64,000 bases of DNA from Phialophora verrucosa (taxonomy: Eukaryota; Ascomycota; Eurotiomycetes; Chaetothyriales; Herpotrichiellaceae): positions 2,480,001-2,544,000 of the forward strand of contig MSED01000003.1 of NCBI GenBank assembly GCA_002099365.1. The letters are read 5' to 3'. Positions 21,494-31,944 of this stretch are shown piece by piece. A model generated the notes under the pieces. That model searched no databases. It was not told where the DNA came from and worked only from the letters and a program-made list of their open reading frames with translations. Numbering within the stretch: the stretch's first letter is position 1; each line of letters starts with the position of its first letter. The position numbers and the translations under genes were made by a program.

Positions 21494-24164
21494 ATGGAGG
21501 TGGAATCGCTGATCCAGAGCCCACAATCCCTCGCACATCAGGGTCAACCCAGCGATCTTGAGACGACTGGGTCGCACGATTCCAGCAAGCAAACAACGAC
21601 GGCTCCGGTTAGGGCTAAACGGGGCAAGTACAATCCACGGGCATGGTGAGGCTACATCCTAGATCCATTCCGCGTTGTCTTCTTCTATTTGATTTTCGCA
21701 ATTGTCTTAGCATGACCTCGTCTTTGCTAACGCTACTACGCGTCCTGCCAGCTTCGAGTGCCAGAGACGGAAAGTCAGGGTTCGCAGTGATGCATTCCGA
21801 GCTTCTTCCATTTCCAAAAAGCTGATACCTTACGCAGTGCTCCTCCGAGAAACCTGGCCAATGTCAAGCATGCCTTGTCAACGGTACAGAATGCGTTTTT
21901 CCCACGGAGGGTCGGAGGAGACCCAAACGCTGCGTCCCTCCTGCAGCGCATACTGAAATGTGACGGCCACAAACCATGTCTTGTGAAGCTGTTTGCTGAG
22001 ACTGATCGAACAGGATTTCTCGAACAGATCAGATCGCATCGGCCACTTCCGGCACTTCTTCGGCTGGACCCAGGGACAGGTATTTTAGGTCGGCCAAGGT
22101 CCCGCAGCCGTCGTCGACGAGGATAGGTGACCTCATGGTTGATTTCCCTGATATCCTCGCCCGGATTGAGAGAATTGAAGCCGCACTTGCATATGAAGCA
22201 GCTCGAGCTGACCAGGACGACGTGGGCGGGGCGAACTCGAGCGTGCGTTCCGAACCTCTCTCGCGTTCGGGAGGGAGCATGACCCACCCAAGCCTCTTCC
22301 CTCCAGGATCCCAGAGCGAAGAGCCGCTGCTCCGAGGGGGGACCAGTTCCCACAATCCTATTGCCATCTTGGACCATCTGGTTGGCGATGACGGCACGCA
22401 GACTTCGGTCATTAACTCGCTGCCTCACTGCCCCTTCGTCGACTGCAGCTCCTTTCCTGAATGTTGCAGCAACGACCTCAGCTCATGGATTGTTCGAACT
22501 CGCTCCCACGATCTCGACCGCGTGCGCAACACTCTGAACCGATACTTTCAATATTTGAACCCACATTGTGAGTTTACCTCTCTCTCTACTGATCCTTGGC
22601 CCTGGAAACGAGGCTTCATGGTCTAATGTTGCTTACATACCACCTAGACCCTTGCCTGAACGAATATCGCTTCTTCGATGATTTCACGAAACATATCGTC
22701 CACGCCCAGCCGAAGAGTTTTCGAAGTCTGGAAGCCGTCCAGTTCGTTGTACTAGTCAATAACATCCTTGCGCTCATGAAGATCCTGGAAGAGTATTGTA
22801 CAGAGTCAAGCCCCGTTCCTGGCTGGCAGGAGTTTAGCAGAGCGAACCACCTTCTGTCCCACGTTACCTGGCTCGGCCGTGGCAACTTCAACACGATCCA
22901 GAGTCTCATCTTCAAGACCTTGTACCTCTTATATATTGAAGAGTATAATGCCGCCTATGATGCAATTGGCAACACCGTGCGGTTGTGTTTTCAAAACAAT
23001 CTCCATCGACAGGCCGACTGGACCAACCGCACCCCGTTCGAGGTTCACCTACGACAGCGGACCTTCTGGTCCATTTACTGTCTGGACAGGACGGTCGCAC
23101 AGGTCTGTGGGATGCCCTACTTGTTACGTGACTCGGAATGTAGAGTCGACCTACCCGCGTCGGTTGACGATCGCAGATTGGGCATGACTGGTGAAATTCC
23201 TGAGGACGTCTCAGGCGATGTTTCTCCATTGCCTTATCAACACGGCATCGTGCGATGGGGGAAGCTGAGCGCCGAGGTATGGGATGCCATCTACGGAATC
23301 AATGCAACTAGACCGATCAGTGAAGAGTTTGTGGCAACCATGGACGCTAGAATCCTTCTCTTGAAAGAAAGCTTGCCGCAGCAGTTGCAATGGAGGGCTG
23401 AATCGGTGACGAGCCCGGCTTCCGACAACCAGCCGCCCTACATTAACCGGCAGGCCTCTATCCTACATCTTGTATGTCTGCGCCTTCTGTTGAGTGATCA
23501 TGCCGGAACCACCCTACAAGAATCGCCCTTAATTTTGATCTGATTCTGGCTGACATGCTGGGAAAAATAGAGAATCAACCATCTTCGACTTCTACTCCGG
23601 CGGCAAGAGATGCTGAGCCTCGACTTCCACGACCGCGCGGCAAAAGTGTGCCTCGACGTGGCGACAGATAGCATTGATGCAATCTATACCACGCACTTTG
23701 CCGCCACTCACCAGGAGCTCCAAAGGTATTCTGCAGTTACATACATGACTGGGGCTATCATTCCCGTCACCTGTGTAATCCTCAAGGACGGCGTAGACTC
23801 TGCAATTCAGGAAATCGCAGTCCAGACCTTCGAAAAGGCAATGGCCGTATTCCGCGATGTGGCTCCGGGCCTAGCTCTGGCACGCAGCACAATGAAGAAA
23901 CTGAGCCGCGTCATCAAGGCGGTCGAGAGCAGAATCAACAGAGGAAAGACTGGCGACTTTTTGGACGTGAGCATGTGTCCACCTTCGGGAGACCTCTCTC
24001 GTGATCCTGAGGCTGTTCGAGGTGCTCCGGGTGGCATGGCACTCGACAGCATCGCGATTCAGGACGCCTTTTCTCTCTTCCCGGAGGGTACTCCGTTCTT
24101 CCTCCACGATCTTGTGGGTGATAACGAGCTGTCCAGCATGGCACAATGGGATCTGGGACAATAG
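21494..24164 (+). CDS. Zn2Cys6 transcription factor with fungal-specific domain, regulator 1
   Basis: Six exons, 21494..21645, 21752..21779, 21838..21959, 22014..22567, 22648..23471, 23571..24164, 757 residues. The zinc cluster is split over three exons and reads CFECQRRKVRC, then CQACLVNGTEC after a short loop; six cysteines are present. A linker with a heptad-like segment (ILARIERIEAALAYEAARA) follows, then the fungal_trans middle domain with TFWSIYCLDRTVAQVCGMPY. The ATG at 21494 is chosen because the upstream part of the frame starts with GTG. One donor (GTTCGC) is non-canonical past GT but gives the right KVRC joint. It lies in the middle of the plus-strand enzyme block, so it is a candidate regulator of the cluster and of the CGG repeats. 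Confidence 0.85.
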
Positions 24165-24856
24165 TCACCAGGTCTCGCGAATGTGTTCTTGACGAGCAAA
24201 CCGTTGTATATATCCCGGCGGCGCCAAAAAGTAGCGTCTGATACCCATGATTGCAAATAATGGTCCCAGCCAAGGATCCTACGAAGGAAAGCAGGCGGGG
24301 GGATTAAAAGTACTTGTGGACATGCCTCTTATCTGGAGACAAACGGAGTTATGGGAGCAAACGGGGATGGACACGGTATATGGTTTAATAGCTCCGCGGT
24401 CGAAGGGCTCAAGTTCCGACTGCACTCTGACGGTCCGAGCGGGATTGAGAATACTCGGACAATTAAAGTGAAGAGTACCTTTAGAGAGTCTGAGATTCTG
24501 CTTTCCAACGGAGCGCGGAATTTGGCCACATTGGCAGCTCTCGGAAATTCGGTCTACGAGATCGTTCACTTGTCCGCCTCTTCCGCAAACGCCATGGCGA
24601 ATGGGAGACCTTCGCACGGTAAGATGACGGGATATTTTCGCCGCGCAATGTCCGTTTATCAGGAAACCAGTGTGACCCTGGCCGATATACCGATTTCACT
24701 GTGCTCTGTCACTATCCAAGCACATCTTCGCAACACCGACGCTGTGTCAACACGCACAATTTTTTCCGTTGAGCCGCATCTTGGCCACTGATTCCTTCAC
24801 TTGAGCTGAGTCGCGACCACAAACGACTAGAAACATCAGCCGGGGATCGAGGCATC
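24165..24856. other. Promoter region of the alcohol dehydrogenase
   Basis: It holds the 11-base motif form at 24542-24552. A 146-codon frame at 24351-24791 crosses it but resembles no family and was not accepted. Confidence 0.4.
24542..24552 (+). promoter_or_regulatory. CGG direct-repeat site, 5-base spacer (CGGAAATTCGG)
   Basis: About 305 bases upstream of the ADH start. One extra A in the spacer. Confidence 0.5.
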
Positions 24857-26187
24857 ATGAGCGAAACTACACCACAATCCATACCGAAATCCCACAAGGC
24901 CATCAGCTACTCCGCGCCAGGGACTACCACGACCACAATTGTCGACGTCGAGACCCCAACCCCAGCCGATGGCGAGGTGCTAGTCCGCCTCAAATACTCG
25001 GGAGTCTGCCACACGGACCTGGCCCATGCAACCAACTGCATGCCTAACATGCCCATTACCCAGCCCGGCCAAATAGGTGGGCACGAGGGCGTCGGGATCG
25101 TAGCTTCACTCGGTCGCGGCGTCACCGCACACCAGGTGGGCAATTGGGTCGGCGTGAAATGGATCACTTCAGCGTGCCTGGTCTGCGAACTCTGTGTGAA
25201 CGGCGACGAGAGCCGCTGCGCCAAACGCAAAGTCTCCGGCTTCAAGGGCAGTCCTGGGACGTTCCAGCAGTATGTCGTCAGTGACGCTCAGTACGTCACG
25301 CCCATCCCGGCGACGCTGTCAAATCCGGCCCAGGCGGCCCCCGTGCTGTGTGGTGGAGTCACAGTGTATGTGGCTTTGCAGAAGGCGGATCTCAAGCCAG
25401 GAAACTGGGTGGCGTTGTCCGGCGCGGGTGGTGGTCTCGGGTCCCTGGCCATTGAATATGCAAAGACGATGGGCTTGTCGGTGCTGGCGATTGACCACGG
25501 GTCCAAAATGAGCTTTTGTCAATCCCTCGGAGCAGACGCGTTTGTTGACTTCACCGCTTTCGAAAACAGCACCTCGATGGTGGAGGAGGTCAAGAGGCTC
25601 ACAGAGGGCGGACCGCATGCCGTCCTGGTCAACAACGCCTCAAAGAGAGCCTACGATCAGGCCATGGAGATGGTTCGATATGGGGGCACGCTGGTTTGCG
25701 TCGGACTGCCGGAGGGACAGGCTGCTCCCATTCAACTGGCTCAGCCGGGATATCTGATTCCTAATAAACTCACTATCAAAGGTCTGCGCCGCCGTCCTCG
25801 TATCGTCGTCCTGTACTCCTGCCCCGCCGTCAGCCAAGTCCCTGACACAGTTGACTTCTCTGTGGCTCCGATTAATGTTCAGGGTGTTGATTCTACATGA
25901 CCGAGAGTGCTGACAAGGCTGACCCTTTTGCGATAGGTACCATGGTCGGTAGCCGGAAAGACACACTGGATGCCCTCAAGCCCTTGATCCGTGGCTTGAT
26001 CAATCCACCGATTGACATTCGACCAATGAATAGACTCTCCGAGGTATGAGACTCCATTTCCACACGGTGCACGGCCGTGTTTCGGATCTCGTCAATTAAC
26101 TTAGTCACGATACTCTAGATCTTTGATGATATGAAGAAAGGGGCTCTTCATGGCCGAGCGATTTTGGACCTGACCAGGTTAGAATGA
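24857..26187 (+). CDS. Zinc-dependent alcohol dehydrogenase (medium chain)
   Basis: Three exons, 24857..25781, 25937..26043, 26119..26187, 366 residues. The catalytic zinc ligands are GVCHTDLAH (Cys) and GGHEGVG (His-Glu). The structural zinc site is CLVCELCVNGDESRC. The cofactor motif is GAGGGLGSLAIEYAK, followed by AIDHGSK; Asp points to NAD(H). It ends with KPLIRGLINPPIDIRPMNRL, as in fungal ADH1/AdhP-type enzymes. It should oxidise a primary or secondary alcohol. The second exon is joined to the first by a 155-base intron, the longest in the window, and the joint restores TIKGTMVGSRKD. Confidence 0.9.
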
Positions 26188-26454
26188 TGCATGCAGGAGT
26201 TTCCAGAAGATACGCGGAAGGGTTTGGAGACATCATATTGGTGCAGCTCTATAGTCCGGCGAGCTTATTGTCAAAAAGTCTACCTGTCTGGGGGAATCCT
26301 AGTCCTTCCCGCGCAGCTTCTCCTTCACGTGCGCGTTCACTGTGAAGTCGACATGTCTGTATCTGCGGTGTTAAAAGTTTCTCTGTAGTCGGCCAAGTCA
26401 AAGAGACCCCTTCACGACAACGCGATCCAATGAGGCGTCTTCAGTCTCGTCGCC

Positions 26455-27804
26455 TCATCCTGATCCATACGGAACCGTCTTGACGCTGACAATCTCCCGG
26501 AAGCGATAGTTCCTCGACTTGCCTTCGTCGTCTTTTCTGCTGTCTATCCAAGTGCCCAGGTCCCTCATCATGGCCCGTGCATTCTCCTCTTTCGAAAGAT
26601 CCAGAGGTTCTTCATCCCTGCCAATCTGGAGAATCTGCATACCCGCCACGAGGTTCATCAACCCAAAGTCGTCGTCGTTCAAGAGATGCCTAATTGCCCC
26701 CTTGACCCGGCCGTCCAGCATATCCCTGGATAGCCGTGGTTCCTGGCAGAGCGGACGGCCCAGGCCTACGCCATCGACGACCTTGAGAGCATCGACCATG
26801 GCGCCGACGGTCTTGAAACCCCCAGTAACGTAGGTCCGTGTTTTGGTGAGTGCCGGAGCCAGCTGCTCCGCAAACTCGATGAAGAATGCCTCCCTCTTCT
26901 TGGTCGATTCGCGTCGATGCTCAAATGCGAGGCGCTCATATGTGCCCCCTGAGATTTCCACGAAGTCAAAAGCGCTCTGCTCGAGCATGAGACAGAGCTG
27001 TCGGGCCTCTTCTGTAGAGAAGCCGTGTTCTTGATACTCGACGGAATTCAGCTTGATCGAGACAATAAATGAGGGCGATACTCGCTGTCGGAGGGCTGCC
27101 GCGATCTCGACGATCAGCCGCCCCCGATTCTCCAGAGAGCCTCCGTATTTGTCAGTCCGTAAGTTGGTGGAGCGCGAGTAGAACTGCGCTAGAAGGTAAC
27201 CGTGAGCGCCGTGGAATTGGATCCCATCGAACCCGGCTTTTTCTAAGTACTCGGCCGCGTGGGCGAATCCTTCGACTATGTGGTCGATCTCCTCCTGGGT
27301 GGCAGCGTGAGGCTTTGCAAAGTCCCCTCGCCCCGGAAGGATCAACTGCTTGTCGCTGGCCGACACCGGATCCTTCTGAATCCAGCTTTCCACCTGACGT
27401 CCTGGATGGCTGACCTGAGCCACGATCAAAGAGCCATGTGCTTTCGCGGCGGTGGCGAGCTCCTTGAATGCCTCAAAACGTTCCCCCGAGAATGGGGCTG
27501 TCAGGGGGATGATGGGATTCCCGGCCGTTTCAAGCTGGTCAAACTCGATCATCGTGTTGCCCGTGAGGATGAGGCCGATATTGCCTTCGCCCCAACGACG
27601 GTACACGTTGATCAATTCCCTCGACGGGATGCCGCGAGCCTCAACTTCAACGGGATCCCAAGACGCCAGCCTTTCCGACATGGCGCCCTTAAGAATGCGA
27701 TTAGGGGCGACGCGTCCCGAGAAGTGAAACTCTAGCGGTTGGCGCAGGGGCGAGATGTCGACATCAGCGCTTTCGTAGCGGGGAGTTTGAGGTAAGGAGC
27801 CCAT
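26455..27804 (-). CDS. Old Yellow Enzyme-type FMN oxidoreductase
   Basis: Single exon, 449 residues starting at MGSLPQTPRYESADVD. The frame upstream is open but lacks an ATG in good context. It has the N-terminal LKGAMSERLA block, LILTGNTMIEF, IVAQVSHPGRQ, FDGIQFHGAHGYLLAQFYS, TDKYGGSLENRGRL and VGLGRPLCQEPRL. These are the FMN and substrate motifs of the NADH:flavin oxidoreductase branch related to 2-enoate and 2,4-dienoyl reductases (PF00724). It reduces activated C=C bonds of enones with NAD(P)H. In the cluster it would act opposite to the KSTD-like desaturase or on a ring-opened unsaturated acid. A CGGAATTCGT site lies 138 bases upstream. Confidence 0.9.
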   Translation of the reverse strand: MGSLPQTPRYESADVDISPLRQPLEFHFSGRVAPNRILKGAMSERLASWDPVEVEARGIPSRELINVYRRWGEGNIGLILTGNTMIEFDQLETAGNPIIPLTAPFSGERFEAFKELATAAKAHGSLIVAQVSHPGRQVESWIQKDPVSASDKQLILPGRGDFAKPHAATQEEIDHIVEGFAHAAEYLEKAGFDGIQFHGAHGYLLAQFYSRSTNLRTDKYGGSLENRGRLIVEIAAALRQRVSPSFIVSIKLNSVEYQEHGFSTEEARQLCLMLEQSAFDFVEISGGTYERLAFEHRRESTKKREAFFIEFAEQLAPALTKTRTYVTGGFKTVGAMVDALKVVDGVGLGRPLCQEPRLSRDMLDGRVKGAIRHLLNDDDFGLMNLVAGMQILQIGRDEEPLDLSKEENARAMMRDLGTWIDSRKDDEGKSRNYRFREIVSVKTVPYGSG

Positions 27805-28230
27805 ATTGAACTGTTTGACTTCTTGTCCGTCAACCCGGCAGAGGCTGTCAATGCGCTGAAGAGCTAGTATCGATCTTATACGTATGCTATGGGAAAAGTA
27901 AACGTATAAACCGGCGCAGGACGTCCGGAACAGGCTGTTGGCGGAATTCGTCCCGGATGCTGCACCCGACGATCTTGCATTTCTAATCCAGCTCCAGGGA
28001 CCTTCTTGTGCCCAACTCATAAATAGTGAATGCAATAGTGAAGTTATATTCCCAGCGGTGTCATAAAATCGCCAGGTATTTGGTCACATACGGAGAGACC
28101 GGGGTTCCCTGGGAGGAATACTGAGCAAAGTCAAATGGGGCGAGCGCCGGCTCTCGATTGGGGATGCGGTTTCTCCGAATGCAATACCCTACAAACTCGA
28201 TTACATATGCACCTTGTATCTAATGTGATC
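27805..28230. other. Promoter region of the Old Yellow Enzyme gene
   Basis: CGGAATTCGT at 27942-27951 is one base from the full motif. No gene supported. Confidence 0.4.
27942..27951 (+). promoter_or_regulatory. CGG direct-repeat-like site (CGGAATTCGT)
   Basis: One mismatch in the last base, 138 bases upstream of the Old Yellow Enzyme start. Confidence 0.4.
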
Positions 28231-30150
28231 TCAAACTCCCATGGCTGCGGCCCCAGCGACGTGCCCATTCTCCTCCGGATAGTGCACGGGTGGTATGTCG
28301 ATGTTCTCCAGGTATGTTATCTTTGGATCGCCGGCAACTTGTGACAGCGTCAAGCCATTCCCAAGCCATGTGAGGTGGTTGCCCTCGGTTTCTGGCAAGT
28401 AGGTGTAGTCGAAATCTTCCCAACGAGGATTTCTGAAGACTTCCACGGCAGCGAGCGAGGATCCCGGGAAGACGGTGATGATCCTTCCGTCCTCTTTTCC
28501 TCGCTTCATCCACGACTTGCATGGCTGAGTGTATATGGTTTTGGAGAAGTAGCGGTCGACGTGCTGCGTGAACATGGCCACTGCCTCCGGCTTCACCACG
28601 ATGGACTTGATGTGCTCCCGCTGCAGCTTTCTGATGGCTTTGATCATGAACTCGCACGCCTCTTCCACAATGGGGATCAGGCTTCCAGTCCCGGCAGCGC
28701 CATTCGGGCCCAGAAACCGGAACATATTAGGCATTTTTGGAGGAAATATGCCAAAGTACGACTCCGGCGTGGGATTCCACACGTCGTCGAGATTGGCGCC
28801 ACCTTCTCCGAGGACGGGCACCTCCTGTTTCAAGCTCGTGTCGAAGCCGGTTGCGCAGATAATGACATCGACTTTCCTTACCTGTCCATCTACCGTCTCT
28901 ATACCGTCGGGGACTATTCTTTTAATCTTGGTAGGGATGAACTCCACATTGTCTTCGACCAGGGCTTCCAGGTATCCCGGTCCCGGGGTTAGTCGACGAC
29001 ACCCAGGTGGCCAATTCGGCTCCAAAGCCTTCATGATCTCGGGTTTCCTCTCGAGTTTCTTCTTCATGGCTTCACGGTTGATTAACAGGAATTCTTGTTG
29101 TAAAGGTGATCCGAATAGGGTAATGAGAGCTGCTCCATTAACGAGCTTTTCTATCTCCCGCCGAAACTCAAGGTACGCCTTGGGGTCGTTCTTGAACTTC
29201 TCAAGTTCTTCTTTGCTATGTCGAACTAGAAGGAAGTCCGTTAGTCTGGATCACGGATCTTCTCAGGCAGAGAGGAACTTACAGTTTCCAACCACGCCCC
29301 TCTTGTTGAGTTCTTCACTTCCGAAGCCGATAGGTGAAATCCACGTCTTACCGCTCATGTAATGGTCTACTCGTCTCGCAACAGGTTGCACTTGAGGTAG
29401 AATTTGGATCCCTGAAGAGCCAGCTCCGATGAGGGCGACGTCATGATCCTTCATGGAATCAACGGTGAGCTCCGGATCCCAAAAAGCCGAATGGACCATT
29501 TTCCCTTTGAAGGATTCTCGCCCCTCAATATCAGGCCATTTCCACTTGTTGAGGATGCCCAATGCGGTCACAAAGACGTCGCAAATATCTGTGAAGGTCT
29601 GTTGGCAGGCATTAGCGATATCTGGGAGAGAAAACACCCAGAGTAAACACTTTACCTCTCCAGTTGCAATATTTTCAATCATGACCTCCCATTTGCCGGA
29701 TCTCGCGTCCCATTTGCATCCTTTGTACATATGGCGGAACTTGACGTATTTGTAGACGCCATACTTCCGGGCGACTCTCTTGAAGTAATCCTCGATCTCC
29801 TCACCAGTAGAGTAATATTCGCTCCACTGAGTGTTGTTTTCAAACGTGTACTGATATGCTGCGCTGGGAATGTCACATCGGACCCCAGGGTATCTGAACG
29901 ACACCGTCAACGTCCGTATTCCCAATTTACTCTTCTGGACGGTTTACCTATTTTCCCACCAGGTCCCGCCTACATCGTCATTCTTATCGTATATGGTTAA
30001 GTCAAGATTTGGTATACGCTGAGGGAATCGAATGCCAGCCAAGATCCCTGACATACCTGCACCGATGACTATGACCCTCATTCGCCGGTAGTCATCCACG
30101 CAGTGGTCATGTAGCGGCGGTAAGTCGTCCACATCTGAGTTGGTAGCCAT
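28231..30150 (-). CDS. Baeyer-Villiger monooxygenase 1 (flavin monooxygenase)
   Basis: Four exons, complement(28231..29225, 29283..29598, 29656..29893, 29948..30150), 583 residues; an in-frame Met at 30171 would add seven. The FAD motif is VIVIGAGMSGILAG and the NADP motif is ALIGAGSSGIQI. Between them lies the BVMO fingerprint FKGKMVHSAFWD (FxGxxxHxxxW-D). A 57-base intron within the frame, read through as 19 foreign residues, is needed to give ATGETFTDICDVF. BVMOs insert one oxygen next to a ketone to make an ester or lactone using NADPH and O2. It shares an intergenic region with the HSL-type hydrolase, a natural partner for lactone opening. Confidence 0.9.
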
Positions 30151-30479
30151 GTTGTTCTGTTTAGAAATCATGACTTGTGTTGTTCAATCAGAGAATAATA
30201 TGCTAGTCGAGGCCCTTGAGCCAAATCATAGATCTTCAAAACCAGTTGTGTCGAGATTCATAATAATTGTCGTCTATTCGGAAAGGCACGGGCACAAGGT
30301 TTCCGTATACCCAGTGTCTCAAATTCCGGTCCTTCAGCCAACTCCGATATCCTCGGAATTCGATGGCTCCTTCTGCTTGGTGGAGTGATAACGCATCTGT
30401 TCAGTGACATAGCTGCAAGCAGGGTATGTCGAAAGACTCTTTACAATCCCAGAAAGGCTTTCCTTGATATTATTGCACC
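30151..30479. other. Divergent promoter between BVMO 1 and the hydrolase
   Basis: CGGAATTCGA at 30354-30363, plus AATTCCGG near 30322. No gene supported. Confidence 0.4.
30354..30363 (+). promoter_or_regulatory. CGG direct-repeat-like site (CGGAATTCGA)
   Basis: One mismatch in the last base. It lies between two divergent genes and could serve both. Confidence 0.4.
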
Positions 30480-31409
30480 ATGTCTCCAGAAGCACAGAGT
30501 ATCGTCGACCTCTACAAAGCTCTGAAAAGGCAATTATCCAAGTGCAGCATCGACGCCATCGAAGATCAACGAGCTGCTCTCGACCGAGTTCAGGAGCTGA
30601 CGGCCGAGCCGACCGACGTGACTTACGAAGAGGTGCAATGTCCAGGTACCGTGCGGCCTGCGATATGGTGCAAGCCTTTGTCTGCGAGCCCTTCGCGAGT
30701 CATTTTATACCTTCATGGAGGTGGCTGTTTTGCTGGCTCTCCCGCCAGCCACAGGAAGCTTGTTGGCCACCTGGCCAAAGTCTCAAGCTGTTATGCCTTG
30801 GTCACAGACTTTCGCCGGGCGCCTGAGCACCGGTTCCCGTCCCAGCAGCTAGACGCCGTCGCGACGTTCCAGTGGCTCCTCGGCCAAGGTATTTCACCGG
30901 GGAACATCGTGATTGCAGGAGACTCTGCAGGAGGGAACCTGGCGGTGACAGTGGTCCTCAGGATGAGAGACATGGGACTGCCACTCCCTGCAGCGATGGT
31001 GGTAATTTCACCCTGGATTGACATGGAACCCAAAGGGGACTCGCTTGACTTCAACAGCGCCAACGACGTCTTTGCATCTCGCGGCACGGAGGGATATTTC
31101 ATCGACTTATACCGCGCGAATGCCTCTGTGCAGTCACCCCTGACGAATCCGCTTTATGCGGACTTGCGGGGTCTACCACCGATGCATATCTCTGCCGGGG
31201 AATGGGAAGTTCTTCTCAGTGACGCAACGAGGCTGGCAGACCATGCGCGGGAAGCCCTGGTCGACTACACGCTAGAGGTGGGCCCCCAGATGCAACATAC
31301 CTATCATCTCATGGCAGGGAAGGCGCCTGAAGCGGACAGGACCGTGAGTAGCATTGGAAGGTGGTTACAGAACATCTGGAATACAAAAGGTGCTTCGGGG
31401 CGCATCTAG
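30480..31409 (+). CDS. Alpha/beta-hydrolase, hormone-sensitive-lipase family
   Basis: Single exon, 309 residues. It has the oxyanion motif YLHGGGCFAGS, the nucleophile motif IAGDSAGGN, an acid region at SAGEWEVLLSD and the His in PQMQHTYHLM, the order of the HSL family (PF07859). Length is normal and there is no signal peptide, so it is probably cytosolic. It should hydrolyse esters or lactones. It is divergent from BVMO 1 and lies just upstream of BVMO 2, so lactone hydrolysis after Baeyer-Villiger oxidation is a reasonable role. Confidence 0.9.
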   Translation: MSPEAQSIVDLYKALKRQLSKCSIDAIEDQRAALDRVQELTAEPTDVTYEEVQCPGTVRPAIWCKPLSASPSRVILYLHGGGCFAGSPASHRKLVGHLAKVSSCYALVTDFRRAPEHRFPSQQLDAVATFQWLLGQGISPGNIVIAGDSAGGNLAVTVVLRMRDMGLPLPAAMVVISPWIDMEPKGDSLDFNSANDVFASRGTEGYFIDLYRANASVQSPLTNPLYADLRGLPPMHISAGEWEVLLSDATRLADHAREALVDYTLEVGPQMQHTYHLMAGKAPEADRTVSSIGRWLQNIWNTKGASGRI

Positions 31410-31944
31410 ACACATCATCTGACGGGCAATCAAGTCTGGGCGATACTATGGGATCATGACTAGCCGTTCTTCCACCACAAGGGCTGTTCATAAGCCATGT
31501 TGGGCTGTCAAGGGTCTTCAAGGGCTCTCCTACGGTCAAATTTCCAATGTCAAAGGCTCTGATAGCACTCACACCAAACTTGTCCACCTAGTATTGTGCT
31601 ACCACGTGTGGAATGATAGTCCCCCAACAGATAACCGAGCAGGAGGCTTTGCCACATTTCCCATCCGTCGGAAAGCATGTCTTTGCCGAGAATGTTCTGG
31701 AGAAGCCGTATGGTGTGATGAATTATTCCCTAGCTCCCCGGAAACGGCTTCGGAATTCGGGCCATACGGTTCCCCATCTCGTCGAGAACCGTGCAGGTCG
31801 GCCGTCTCAAAGGGTATGACAGAATTTCTAATGAAGTACGTAGAGGTTGGCCCGTTCAAGCTATTATCTGGAGACACAGAACCGTTTTCGGTGGAAAGTT
31901 CATACAACTCAAGAGGTCAATTTCAATTCAAAAGATAAATCGTC
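31410..31944. other. Promoter region of BVMO 2
   Basis: Full motif at 31751-31760. Open frames here show no family resemblance. Confidence 0.4.
31751..31760 (+). promoter_or_regulatory. CGG direct-repeat site (CGGAATTCGG)
   Basis: Exact 10-base form 185 bases upstream of the BVMO 2 start. Confidence 0.55.

Noticed and set aside
24351..24791. 146-codon plus-strand open frame
   Set aside because: No recognisable family, lies in the ADH promoter and covers the CGG repeat at 24542; likely chance.
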